From the NCBI GenBank assembly GCA_025618425.1, contig CM046842.1, positions 32,625,885 to 32,689,884 of the forward strand: a stretch of 64,000 nt of DNA, read 5' to 3'. The translations under genes and the position numbers were made by a program. The DNA comes from Heliocidaris tuberculata. Taxonomy: Eukaryota; Echinodermata; Echinoidea; Camarodonta; Echinometridae. The notes under the pieces were generated by a model, which had not been told where the DNA came from, did not search any database, and saw only the letters and a list, made by a program, of their open reading frames with translations. Positions 1 through 10,270 of this stretch are shown piece after piece. Within the stretch, counting starts at the first letter, position 1; the number at the start of each line of letters is the position of its first letter.

Positions 1-65
1 CTGTTTTTTTCTCTCTCTCTTTCTGTCTTGTCAATATATTTTCTATGTGTACATGTGTATGTTTG

Positions 66-109
<44 letters not shown>

Positions 110-443
110 ATTGTCAGTGTATTTTCAGTATATACATTATGTTTGTTTAGTATTTCTCTATCTCTGTCTCTGTCTCTCTCTTATTATCTCTCTTTTTGTT
201 TCTCAATATCTATTTTTCTCTTTTCTATATCAAGTATGCAAAGCTACCATACCTATGCATGGATTCTTTCTCATGACCAAGCCTGAATCGTTCGAATGAT
301 TCATCTCGCCTCTGTTGTCGATGCCATCATTCATAGATCTAAATTTAGGCTAAGAGGAATTCATGAGTGATCTCAACACGCTGACTTTATTATACCCCTT
401 CCAGACACTCATGCTCCTATTATGTGCACTAAAGTAATGTGCA
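1..443. repeat. CT-rich simple repeat and unresolved flank
   Basis: Positions 1-240 are dominated by CT and TC steps, including an uninterrupted CT run near 67-104. Leucine/serine-rich frames across it are artefacts of the repeat. Nothing recognisable was seen from 240 to 443. Confidence 0.8.
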
Positions 444-822
444 TTAAAGGGAAGGTGAAAAATATTTTGTGAGCTTTCTCACTCCCTTTCATTCATGCCA
501 GTTTGGAAGAACGTCATAGTAGAAATGTCCCTTGAAAAGGATTCCTCTTCAACTGCCCTTATATTCGAAATATGACAAGAAATAGGTGAAGTGTTCGGGC
601 CAAAGATTCATGCCAAATGTGTTTGCAGTCCCATATACCCATTTCTGTGTGCAGTGCGTGTGCTTTTCGGCGAGATTGGGTCAATTTACTTATCATTTTG
701 TTGATTCCAAAACCTCATTGCATACACCGATTCGTGTAGACATGATCAACCTTTCCCAATTGCTTTGAGACAGTTTTGTTCACTATTTAATCGCACAACC
801 AGAACTCAACTTTATCTTTAAG
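444..822 (+). repeat. Family A element, copy A1
   Basis: This is one of nine copies of a roughly 380-bp non-autonomous element. The ends are TTAAAGGGAAGGTTGAG (slightly altered here) and CTCAACTTTATCTTTAA, giving short terminal inverted repeats bounded by TTAA. The interior is shared with 6413, 7135, 16407, 30649, 47899 and 49347. There is no coding capacity. Confidence 0.75.
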
Positions 823-1029
823 CAATAAAATTAGTATTTAGAAACTGTCAAAAGCTGCATGATAAGGGCATAAAGTCCTGTAATGCTCATATTCCGCTCT
901 CTTGGGAGCTTATGAAAGGGGTATTAGAGGAATCCCCGAGTGATCTCAACATGCTGAGCCAGTAGTACATGTAGTCTGATGTGCATTAGTTAGGATTTCA
1001 TTTTAGATCGAGCCATTAGCTGTGTTCAT

Positions 1030-1507
1030 ATGGGATTTGTGGTTTCGAAACTTTTAAGTTAGCGAAACTTTAAGTTAACGAAACAACGGATCACTAACCA
1101 AGGAGAGGGTTCACACAGGCCCGAAAGAAAGATGCTGGTTGTTCTGAAACTACAAGCTGAGTGATCCTACCGATTGTGTGTACAGTACACATACAGATCC
1201 TGTGTTCATAATTCGCGCAAACGGTATGACTCGGAAGTTTAACATGAACAGCGAGGTCATTGTTAACTACAAGCTTGTGAAACTTAAAGTTTATTCTGTC
1301 CACACTGTCCAAAACTGCGACGGAGGACCACCCACTGCTCGTGGTTTCAGCGTTAACACGAGCTCGCTTGTGGTTCTAGAACCACAAGTAAACTTAAAGT
1401 TTTGAAACTATGAGTCCGTTCATACGGTCTAAAACTGCAAGATAACTACAAGTTAATTTAAAGTTTTGAAACTACAAGCAAAACTTTAAAACTTTAGCTC
1501 CCTTCGT
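1030..1507. repeat. Family G element (AAACTTTAAGTT-rich)
   Basis: The block is built from short inverted words such as ACTACAAGC, GAAACTTTAAG and CTTAAAGTTT. Its last 180 bases, ending TCCCTTCGTGTGAACCTGACTA, recur at 31660-31816. The internal symmetry suggests a foldback element. Confidence 0.6.
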
Positions 1508-2236
1508 GTGAACCTGACTATTGTCATACAGTCATCAGTCTTTGTGATGCTCCACTTTTGCAAATTCTGTGTCCTTCAAAGTGAGGTGAGGACATAGGTC
1601 AAGAATGATTCCAAATTCAGATGCATATTGTATTCCAGAAGTGGAAAAATTTGGACTAAATAACCACAAAACTACTGTAACACCAGAAACTTTCACGCGC
1701 ATTTTATAATGTTCGCGGATTTCAAGAGTGGTCCAGATTCGCAAAAGTTGCATGCCACAAAATCATTAAATCATAAGTGACGTAACACTGATTTTTATGC
1801 AAATCACGAAAGTTTCTCACTATGAAAATGGCTGTTGATTGTTTACAATTTATGAAAGTTTCACGTCGCGAATTTCTTATTTTACAGTAAGTATGAACTA
1901 TTAATGACAAACCTCTAAATTCAACACCAATGCACAGTAGACTCAAGTCGTCATATTACCAAAGACAATGACTGGAACTTCCAGCTCGATTTTTCCCATC
2001 TTGGATACCTTGCTCATTCTGCTAAAATCATTGATCAGATATTAGGTTTTAGTTGCAGTATGACATGGAGGCATTTGGTAGAGATGTGCTTTGTCAGATT
2101 TACTCGCAGTTATTTCCTCTTCTTCTACTCTAACCAGACGTAGAGTAGGGAAAGCCTTCAATTGTGAAAACTCTCTGTCACCATGGAAACCTACAGAGAA
2201 CATCTACCAAAAGTGTTAGATATTAGGTCTTAATTC
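1508..2236. other. Non-coding, no recognised feature
   Basis: No exon or RNA gene was seen. A weak repeat around CGCGAATTTC / CGAAAGTTTC words lies at 1690-1890, and similar words occur at 61198-61285. Confidence 0.5.
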
Positions 2237-2634
2237 AAAGGGATTCGGTAACTTTGTGGAGGCTTGATTTAATAAATTGTTGAATTTTGATATCTGTCTT
2301 GTATAATGATGTTCAGAAGGATAAATAAATAGCCAGGCATAGAAAGGTTTTCAAATATATAATGCTATTATTAAGATATCTATGACTGAATACTCCCATT
2401 TACGAAAGTGTATGGCCATACACTTTAGTCTAACACTGAGTCTGTGGGGGAAAATGAGTCTGGCATTTCCGGTCACTTGCATATATGTTTACTTTTGTGA
2501 AGCACATGATGATTTTGAAGTGCTTTTTTTTTTTCCTGGGCTTTATTTTTACACCATATTACATACACTGATAGCATGTAAGGCCAGGCAGCTCAGATTT
2601 TATCAAGCCTCTACAAAGTTACCAAATCACTTTA
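2237..2634 (+). repeat. Family D element, copy D1
   Basis: The element is 398 bp with inverted ends GGTAACTTTGTGGAGGCTTGA and TCAAGCCTCTACAAAGTTACC. The closest relative is 33728-34111, and an opposite-orientation partial copy lies at 33059-33320. The right end shares a TTAA with family V copy V1. Confidence 0.8.
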
Positions 2635-2710
2635 ACCCATTGAAAAGGGGAACAGAGTGGCTCCTGTATTAAGCCTATGGGAATGGGAGAATTCAGTAGT
2701 CAGTGGTTAA
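2632..2710 (+). repeat. Family V mini-element, copy V1
   Basis: This 79-bp TTAA-bounded unit opens TTAACCCATTG, contains GGCTCCTGTATTAAGCCTATGG and closes CAGTGGTTAA. It is related to 23964-24043 and 27174-27239, with a weaker match at 35855-35940. Confidence 0.65.
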
Positions 2711-2823
2711 ATAAATCACATAGAGCCTATAGAGGCATTTGGTAAGAAATTGTTAAAATTAGATTAATTACATGGAGGCTTTTGGTAAGAAAAGGTTTGA
2801 TTTATTGTCAAGAAGTTTACGTA

Positions 2824-3161
2824 CCTGGGGGGTGTTTCATAAAGCTGTTCGTAAGTTACGAACGACTTTACGCACGACTGGTGATATGTTCTTGTGCTAA
2901 ATGAGATATCCCAGATTTTCCCTGGTGTTTTAACATGTGGGACTGAATTTCTAATAACCCTAATCAAATTTGACAAATAATAAACTTTGCATTCGGATGC
3001 TTGTTTAACAGCAAGAATTTTAATCCACATGAGATCGGATTTCAACTTTAGCTGATAGGAATCAAAATGATTGAGAATCTGATTAGCACCCAAGAACAGG
3101 TACCAGTCGTGCGTAAAGTCGTTCGTAACTTTACGAACAGCTTTATGAAACACCTCCCAGG
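2824..3161. repeat. Family H inverted-repeat element
   Basis: The element is 338 bp with terminal inverted repeats of about 50 bp. The left end runs GGTGTTTCATAAAGCTGTTC through CGTAAGTTACGAACGACTTT to GCACGACTGGT, and the mirror ends at 3161. It is a non-autonomous element without coding capacity. The target duplication is unclear. Confidence 0.8.
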
Positions 3162-3955
3162 ATTGCATGTGTAATATACATGTATAGCTTTAGCCTTATC
3201 TTGGCATTCATGGCTATATGTTTTTGTTTGACCGTATTCCCTTTACTACCATCAACATACAAACATACCCTCATAAATATCACAACATCTTATCACTTTT
3301 ACTATAACATGACCTTCTATTTCAAGGTAATCGATCCCTACATGATCGCTCATTTTACAAGGAAATAGTTTGTACTATTTCCTCCAAACACGATACAAAT
3401 GGATATGCATGTATCACAGGTCTACGCATACATTTTTAAGAGGGTTGCTTTCATTAGCTAAATAGTGCTTTGCTAAATTATTCAGGTACTTTGTATTTGA
3501 TGTGATTTTGAAAGAAGCTTTTCTTGAGTTAAGGTCAAGTAAGAATAATTTCAAGTTTCCCATTCATGCTTCCTTTCTGCAGCCTGTCTGTATTTTTATT
3601 TTTTATTTTTTGGTCAATATTTTGTTGTCTCACAAAGAAGCTTTTGCCAACATTTCTTTCTTCTATGAAGGGCCTAAAACAACTTTTTTTTTTCCCTGCT
3701 CGAACTACTTATTCATCCAAATTTTATGGAACATCAAGACAGTCAGTATAAACAAACATTGCGTAGAACATTCCCTTGACTAAAAAATAATGTGTTTTGG
3801 GGTGGCATTTTCCTCCTAAATACATAATTTACAAAACACACTCAGACAAGAAAGAATATATATATATATATAAGAGGCAAACTTCTGTCAGGAAGATATT
3901 CTTTTCTGTATTCTAACTCGTTTTTTAGGCATAGGCCTACATGTACCGGTACATC
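3162..3955. other. Non-coding, no recognised feature
   Basis: AT-rich sequence with a (TA)n patch at 3856-3873. No splice-bounded coding segment was recognised. Confidence 0.5.
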
Positions 3956-3958
3956 TCT

Positions 3959-4482
3959 GACCCCGTTCTCATTAGGAGATTGGAAAGTGGATCGCTCCAT
4001 CGTGGATCGCGCCAGGGCGGTCCACTGGCACGCTGCTGGCACGCCGCGGGTTCACACCTGCAGAGGGTAGCGCGATCTATCGTCGCACTTCTCTTTTTCA
4101 GGGTTCTTGTTGCCATGACATCTGACGTAATGGGGTCAACGTTTTCGCGCATAATTCGATTTGGCTTAACGCTAGCCATCTATACCGACTGTATACTGTG
4201 CGCTATATGCGGGCTGTATCCTTACATTGTAAACACTTCCTGGGTCACGGCGTACTTCCGGTGTACTTCGCATCTTCCTGTTCTCACTACAAAAGAGAGA
4301 TCGATCTAGCGCGCGCTAGATCGCGCTATCTCTCGTAGACCACCCCCCAGAGGTGGTCCGGTTTGGGATCGCTGTGGATCGCCCTGGATCGCGCCGGAAC
4401 GACGTCGCCGCGTTCTCACCATAGAGGTGGCGCGATCTAGCGCGCGCTAGATCGCTCTATCCCTTGTAATGAGAACGGGGTC
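3959..4482. mobile_element. 524-bp element with GACCCCGTTCTCA ends and TCT target duplication
   Basis: The ends are GACCCCGTTCTCATTA and TAATGAGAACGGGGTC, flanked by TCT (3956-3958 and 4483-4485). The interior is GC- and CpG-rich and full of nested palindromes around CTAGCGCGCGCTAG. The ends match E1 and E2, but the interior differs. The 122-codon frame inside is not considered a gene. Confidence 0.8.
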
Positions 4483-4604
4483 TCTGTGTGACTGTTTCCT
4501 GCCCTTCTCATCCACTATGTTTATTTTCTTAACCCTTTGGGCACACCTCTTTCAGGAATCCAGTCTGAGTTATCCCTGGCTTGGTATTTAATGGATTAAA
4601 ATAA

Positions 4605-5072
4605 TTAACCCTTTCAGGACAGGAATTATTTAAGGGCTAATTTGTTCACATTTTGTTCTTCAAATTGGCAACAATAATATTTTTCTGTTAGTACTACATG
4701 GTTCTAATGTGTTGTAATGTTTTTAAAACAAAATACATAGCAATTTTGTCAAAAAGGTTAAAGTTGAAAAAATTGCCAATTTTTATAAATAAGACATTGA
4801 TTTTGAACCTCTCAATGTGTTGCCAATTTCAGGATTTTAAAGCTTATTCTCCTTTTAAAAATTCCTGGCATCAAACGCAATACCGTCATGCAACAAAAAT
4901 GGACATTAATTCGTGGCATCAAATGCAATATCGTCGTGCAACAAAAATGGACCTAGTGTGTGCAGAAATGTTTGCTCATTCTACTCAAGCCTGTGGTATA
5001 TTTTTTAGAGCTCTGAATCAAAAGTTATTGAGCCAAGCCATAAAATGTAGTCAGTTGTCTCGAAAGGGTTAA
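4605..5072 (+). repeat. Family B element, copy B1
   Basis: This TTAA-bounded element of about 420 bp has ends TTAACCCTTTCAGGACAGG and CTCGAAAGGGTTAA. The copy is longer because a segment around GGCATCAAACGCAAT is duplicated in tandem (4866-4950). Other copies are at 21530, 29217, 44171 and 48284. The ORF across it is spurious. Confidence 0.8.
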
Positions 5073-5844
5073 ATACATGTAGCGATGTGGCTTGGTGGTT
5101 GCTAATAATAGCTCACTGAACAGAATAAGGTGTTCCATTAGATCATGGCAGGGATGGAATGGCACATGTGCTTTCACAAAATGTTGCCTAAAATACCACC
5201 ATGTCACCTCCTTGTTATGAAATTCAACACCCCTCTGTGAGTGGTGTTGCGATCCATGTCTGTGAATGTGGACAGCTGTGGATGCCATGTGATGGGGTGC
5301 ATTCCACTCTGCACAGGGGGTGTGGTCGGGTAGGAGGGACAGGGGATGTCTAAATAAGAAGTTGATAAGAAGACTTGTTCCAGTACCCCCCCCCCCCCCC
5401 CCACCCCTTTCTTGTTTTCTTTTCTGAAGTACATTTTTTTTTTCGGCATTCAAGAAAATATTGATGTAACAAAATCATGTTGGTATGCAAAACCTTTGTC
5501 AAATCAAGAAAAAGAAAATGAAAGAAGGATTTTAGTTTTAGAATAAATGATTTCTCTTCTTTCATAATATCTTCTTAGTATGAATAACATTCATTTCTCT
5601 ACTTCGGTACATGTAACAACTTCACAGGAGCTTGTATTTCATTGCAATTCAGATTTATTTTGGTTCAGTTTACAAGAACTATCATGTTCTATTGCATGAA
5701 GTTAACAATTCATAACCACTTGATGCAAAGTTGCAGTATATACCCAGTTTAGAACTGTCAGTAATGAGAAACGTCATACTGGTTGTTCAATTGATGTTCA
5801 GTGGGTCTGTTTATTGAGACTAGTGTGTTCTCAAGTCTGGGACA
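5073..5844. other. Non-coding, no recognised feature
   Basis: Apart from the poly(C) tract, nothing was identified. Short ORFs here overlap the homopolymer and are not supported. Confidence 0.5.
5386..5402. repeat. Poly(C) tract, 17 bases
   Basis: One of more than twenty G or C homopolymers of at least 11 bases in the window. It produces the glycine-rich minus-strand frames nearby. Confidence 0.9.
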
Positions 5845-6412
5845 AATGGCTTATCCAGTGACAATAATGTATTACATCCTGAAACGTGATAGTATCATGC
5901 CATGCTGCATAGCCTCTCATATCTCCACCAGATATCACACACATTTTAGTCACTCCTATTCATCTTTGGAAATATGATCAAGACACATTTATTGTTTTAG
6001 GGTACTAATATCTCACCTTTTTTTATCATGGGGGGGGGGGGGGGGGTCCTTGGAAATTTTTTGACAGGATTATCCAGTGAGATTCATGTATTGAGTCCTG
6101 TAACTTGATAGTGCAGTGACATGCGGCTCTACTCGTCTTACCTCGGCCATATATCGCGAGCATTTTCATCTACTCCTTTTCATCTATGGAATACGATTAA
6201 GACACATACATTTATTGATTTAGGGTACTAATATTTAACTTTCTTGTGTGTGTGTGTGGGGGGGGGGGGTAGTCCTTGGAAAATCTTTAAATGGGTTTGT
6301 CTAGTGAGATTCATAAATTCCATTCTGTAACCCTCAAACCTCAACCATATATCACAAGCTTTTTATTCTACTCCTACTTGTCTGTGGCATATGACTAAGA
6401 CACATTCGTTGA

Positions 6413-6800
6413 TTAAATGGAAGGTTGAGTTCTGGGAAAGGTGAAAAAATAAATCGCGAGCCTTTTCATTCTTTTTATATCAGTTTGAAAGAACATCACG
6501 GTAGAAATGTCCCCTTAAAATGATTGCTCTTCGAATGCCCTTATATTTGAAATACATGTATGATGAGAAATAGTGTTCAGGCCGAACATTTATGCAGCAG
6601 TCCGTGTGCAGTCCCATATACTCATTTTTGTGTACAGTGCTTGTGCTTTTTAGTGAGATTGGGTCAATTCATTTTGACGATGAGAAAACCTTACGGTATT
6701 ACACCACTTCTTATGTAGATGTGATCAACCTTTCCCAATTGCTTTGAGACAGTTTCTTTCACGATGTAATCACATGACCAGAACTCAACTTTATATTTAA
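6413..6800 (+). repeat. Family A element, copy A2
   Basis: Complete TTAA-bounded copy inserted in the tandem array. The flanks (ATTCGTTGA before, GGTTACTAATATTC after) rejoin to the array consensus. Confidence 0.75.
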
Positions 6801-7134
6801 GGTTACTAATATTCAACTTTTTTTTTTGCATTTGGGGCAGAGAGAGAGGGGGAGGGGGAGAGAGGGGGAGGGGGAGGGGGGGGGGAGGGGTCTTTAAACC
6901 AGAGGAAAATATGACATGGGCTATCCAATCAGGTAGCATTAATGTCTTCCATCCTGAATCGTGATGGTACCGTGACCTGCAGGCAGAGCCTATCATACCT
7001 AGATCATGCGTTGTGGTAAATATCACTTCTAGCCTACCCCTAATAGTAGTACTGTTCCTGTGTGGGAAGTCATTATGACACGTTTATTGATCAGCGGTAT
7101 TAATATTCAACTTTCTATTAAAGGGGTGTGAGTC

Positions 7135-7521
7135 TTGAAGATAAAGTTGAGTTCTGGTCATAAGATTGAATTCTGAAAGAAACTAACTGAAAGCAATTGG
7201 GAAAGGTTGATTATATAGCACATAAGAACTGGTGTACGCTGTAAGGTTTTGGAATCACCAAAATGATAAAAAATTGACTCAGTCCTGCTGACATTCACAT
7301 GCACTGCACACAGAAATATGTATATGGGACTACACACAAATGCTCGGCCCAAACATTTCAGATGTTTCTTATCATATTTTGAATGTGAGAGGATTTGAAG
7401 AGCAATCCTTTTCAGGGGACATGTCTACTATGATAATCTTCCAAACTAACATACCAGTAATAAGAATGGGAAAGCTCACAAATTGTTTCTAACCTTTCCC
7501 AGAACTCAAGCTTCCCTTTAA
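7135..7521 (-). repeat. Family A element, copy A3
   Basis: Opposite-orientation copy. It opens with AAGATAAAGTTGAGTTCTGG and closes with CCCTTTAA, inside the same tandem array. Confidence 0.75.
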
Positions 7522-7939
7522 CCACAGATCAGAAGAATATTGTTGTTCTCTGTCATAAAACTTGCCGTAGTGTTTTATACATGTTGACCCTTGAATTGAT
7601 ATATAACTAGATTATGCATTGTGGTAACTATCACAGGCATTAGAGCCTCCTACTATGAGATTCTTATTGATATTTAAAGGTACTCAACTTGAAAATTATT
7701 ACTCATATTCAACTTTTTTTGTTGGGGGTAGGGCTGGAGAGGCTTTAAGGTGGGCCAAAATAATTGAAATTATCTATCTTCATTGTAAAGGAACGTTAAA
7801 CAATTCAAATAAGTTAGAACAATGTTTCATATTTTGGTTACCGGTATTCAAAACTGCTGGAAGTACACTGTAAAAGGCCTACACAAAAACATAAATTAAT
7901 AAATAGGCTTTATAGGATGAAGCACTCCCATCAATTTTG

Positions 7940-8490
7940 GACTTGAGCTCACCCTTATAGCTCATGTACAGTTTCGGTAGGAAAAAGAAAAGCTTGTTGA
8001 ATATAGTCTCATGTTGTTCACCTTGTATATAAAGATATACCGGTATATCTACAAGATCATTTGGTGTTCCATCCTTGATTTCCGGTTAATTTTAGGGTAA
8101 ATATCTTCAAGGAACGTTGGATTACGGCAACGGGCGACGTACTGCCCTACGCTAGGACCCTTCAACCCTGATGGCAGCCCACACAACAATGTTGGTGCTT
8201 TGGATGAAGATAGCGCCTGTGTACATGTAGCATGCATTCTCCCATAGGTTTTACATGTTTGTACACGTATTAGTAGTAGGCCTACAACTTGATGTTGTAG
8301 GAGTTAAGATCCCTGACCTGTATCTAAATTATTTTGTACCTCTTATTTGTTTAATATTCCTCTCGTGTTGAGATGAAATCTTCACAGCAGTTTTGTATTG
8401 CTAGTATCTTGCTATTTATCAACTAAAATCCAAGAAATCTGAGGAAAAAGTTTTTGAGGGCTTTATACCATAACTGTTCATTCTGTTTAT
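7940..8490 (+). repeat. Family I element, copy I1
   Basis: Shares GTTTCGGTAG, a GATTTCCGG region, GCTAGGACC and CTTGCTATTTAT words, in the same order, with 9461-9932, 14390-14900 and the minus-strand remnant at 44745-44853. It sits directly before E1. Confidence 0.6.
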
Positions 8491-8502
8491 TGGTGCTCCT
8501 AA

Positions 8503-9004
8503 GACCCCGTTCTCACTCACTTTGAAAGTGGACTTTTGGAGCGGTCTATCTAAGACCCGTTCCTCAGGAACGGTTCTTAGGTGAGTGTGAACGGTCAAAG
8601 TGGTCCAGGAAGTGGTCTTCTGGACCGCTCCAGAAGACCACCTCGGGGAGGTGGTCTTGAGGAACGGGTCTTATTAAGAGCGGTATGGACCGCTCTAAAC
8701 GTGCAATGTGAACGAAAGCGTACTTCAACCAGAAGTGAGCTAGTGACGTTCCGCGCGGAAAAAAAAGCAAAAGCAATCGATCGGGCAGCCGGCAGGCACG
8801 CTACGGTACATCAGTTTGTATTCCGCGCGAAAAATTTGACCCGCTGACCTGAGCTGCCATAGCAACAAGGCCACTTTGAATCGTGGAGCGGTTTGAGCGA
8901 GAAAAACTGCTCGGAGTGTGAACGCTAGCAAACCGTTCCTCAAGACCCGTTCCTCTGGAGCGGTCTAACTAAGACCACTTTCAAAAGTGAGTGAGAACGG
9001 GGTC
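8503..9004 (+). mobile_element. 502-bp GACCCCG element E1
   Basis: The ends are GACCCCGTTCTCACTCACTT and AGTGAGTGAGAACGGGGTC, with TAA on both sides (8500-8502, 9005-9007). Internal inverted words AAGACCCGTTCCTC and GAGCGGTC recur. It is nearly identical to E2 in reverse orientation. A 3-bp TAA duplication suits the PIF/Harbinger superfamily, but no transposase is present. Confidence 0.85.
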
Positions 9005-9007
9005 TAA

Positions 9008-9460
9008 GATGCTTTTGCTTTACTACTATTTTCATAGAAGCACATTGCATGCGTTTAGTAGATCATTCAGCATCATAAGAGTATCATTGTGGATTATGAC
9101 AGTAGCCCTTTGGACTTCCATCCAGATAGAACTGAATTGGTGGGTGGCTATGCCAAATATTCCTGTCTGACCTTTTCAGAATTAGGTCATGACTTTCTTA
9201 GCCAACATGGCATCGGTTTGGCTATGCAGTACTGCATTCATACTTGCAATCTGTGTGGTATTATGAATTAAAGGTGTCTCCAGAAATTATGCTGTTTGAT
9301 AAAAGAAAAAATATGGCCAAAAAACGTGGAAAAGGGCAACAGTCTGCATTCAAAATGATTTTTTTTTTCTGTAACTCTGTTTCCAGGTTTCAGCCTTTCA
9401 GATAAGTGTTTGGTTGTTTCATGTCATATGTAGGCAAAAATGATTATCATTTTCTCTATA
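9008..9460. other. Non-coding, no recognised feature
   Basis: A 60-codon frame at 9089-9271 has no recognisable motif, and no clear splice partners were found. Confidence 0.45.
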
Positions 9461-9932
9461 TTAAAGGTAATAAACAGTAGTGGTAGCAAAATGAAAGTTG
9501 GCATGAAACTGCTCAAAATCAGTCTCATATTGTTCGGCTTGCATAAAAAGATACATGAGTGAGATAATCCGGTATTCTTTTCATGATTTCCGGTGATTTT
9601 CCATAAAATAATTCAAATGATTGAATATCAACGGTTACCTTATACCCTCGCTAAGGACCACCTACCCCGACGCTCCCGGCTCAACGGCGCTCAGCAGTTC
9701 GCACACACTGTTTACACGTGTGTGAACTGTCAACGCGGTACCGCGCTTGTAATTCGATGTTTATTTTGGGGGATATTTTAGCCACTTCTAAACCATTTTT
9801 CTTCAAACAAACGTCACCTACGTTCGAAATTAATCATTTCACAACAGTATATGTAGTAATTTCCATTCCAGCTGACAAAGTAGTTAAATATCCAAAGCGC
9901 CACCTTTCCCACTACTGTACGATACCTTTAAA
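9461..9932 (+). repeat. Family I element, copy I2, with TTAA ends
   Basis: The left end TTAAAGGTAATAAACAGTAG mirrors the right end CACTACTGTACGATACCTTTAA. The 472-bp interior matches I1 and I3 only in patches and includes a CpG-rich middle with ACACGTGTGTGAAC. Confidence 0.65.
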
Positions 9933-9960
9933 CTGGGTGGGGTTTATCTTGAGAGCATGC

Positions 9961-10270
9961 TTGAAGATAAAGTTGAGCTGTGGGCCCTCTTGCATAAAAA
10001 AGTTGCGATTGAACGAAACTCAAAAAATTAAACACAACTTGATTTTCAACCAATCAGGATAGCGTATTTGAGACTTGCTTTAAATTTTTTGAGTGGCGTT
10101 TAATCGCAACTTTTTATGCAAGAGGGCCCTGGTCATGCAATTTCACTGTGGAGGAAACTGTCTTAAAGCAATTGGGAAAGGTTGATCATGTGTAAAAAAG
10201 AATTGGTGTTCATGTTTATTGTGAGGTTTTGGAATCATCAAAATGATAAGAAATTGACCCAATCTCACTG
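9961..10270 (-). repeat. Partial family A element, copy A4, with nested MITE
   Basis: The copy starts TTGAAGATAAAGTTGAG, is interrupted at 9982-10129, resumes TGGTCATGCAATTTC, and fades near 10270. Confidence 0.7.
9982..10129. mobile_element. 148-bp hairpin MITE with GGGCCCTCTTGCATAA ends
   Basis: Near-perfect terminal inverted repeats of about 28 bp run from GGGCCCTCTTGCAT through AAGTTGCGATT and mirror at 10102-10129. The element sits inside family A copy A4. The exact target duplication cannot be fixed because the ends are themselves palindromic. Confidence 0.85.

Larger units (their letters stand above)
5845..7760 (+). repeat. Degenerate tandem array of ~200-240-bp units, split by two family A insertions
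   Basis: About five units repeat the order: CATCCTGAA-like word, cytosine-rich middle, ATATC(A/G)C, CATCT-type word, AAGACACATTTATTG, GGGTACTAATATT, a G run, and TCCTTGGAAA. Units start near 5845, 6060 and 6290, resume at 6801 and again near 7522. A2 (6413-6800) and A3 (7135-7521) interrupt it in opposite orientations. Confidence 0.7.

Noticed and set aside
3941..4309. 122-codon frame with possible membrane segments
   Set aside because: It lies almost wholly inside the 524-bp inverted-repeat element and has overlapping frames on the other strand.
4698..5072. 124-codon frame
   Set aside because: It lies within family B copy B1, and other copies do not keep the frame.
8581..8847. 88-codon frame in E1, also seen in E2
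   Set aside because: It is kept open in both only because the elements are nearly identical. It spans the palindromic element and shows no domain.
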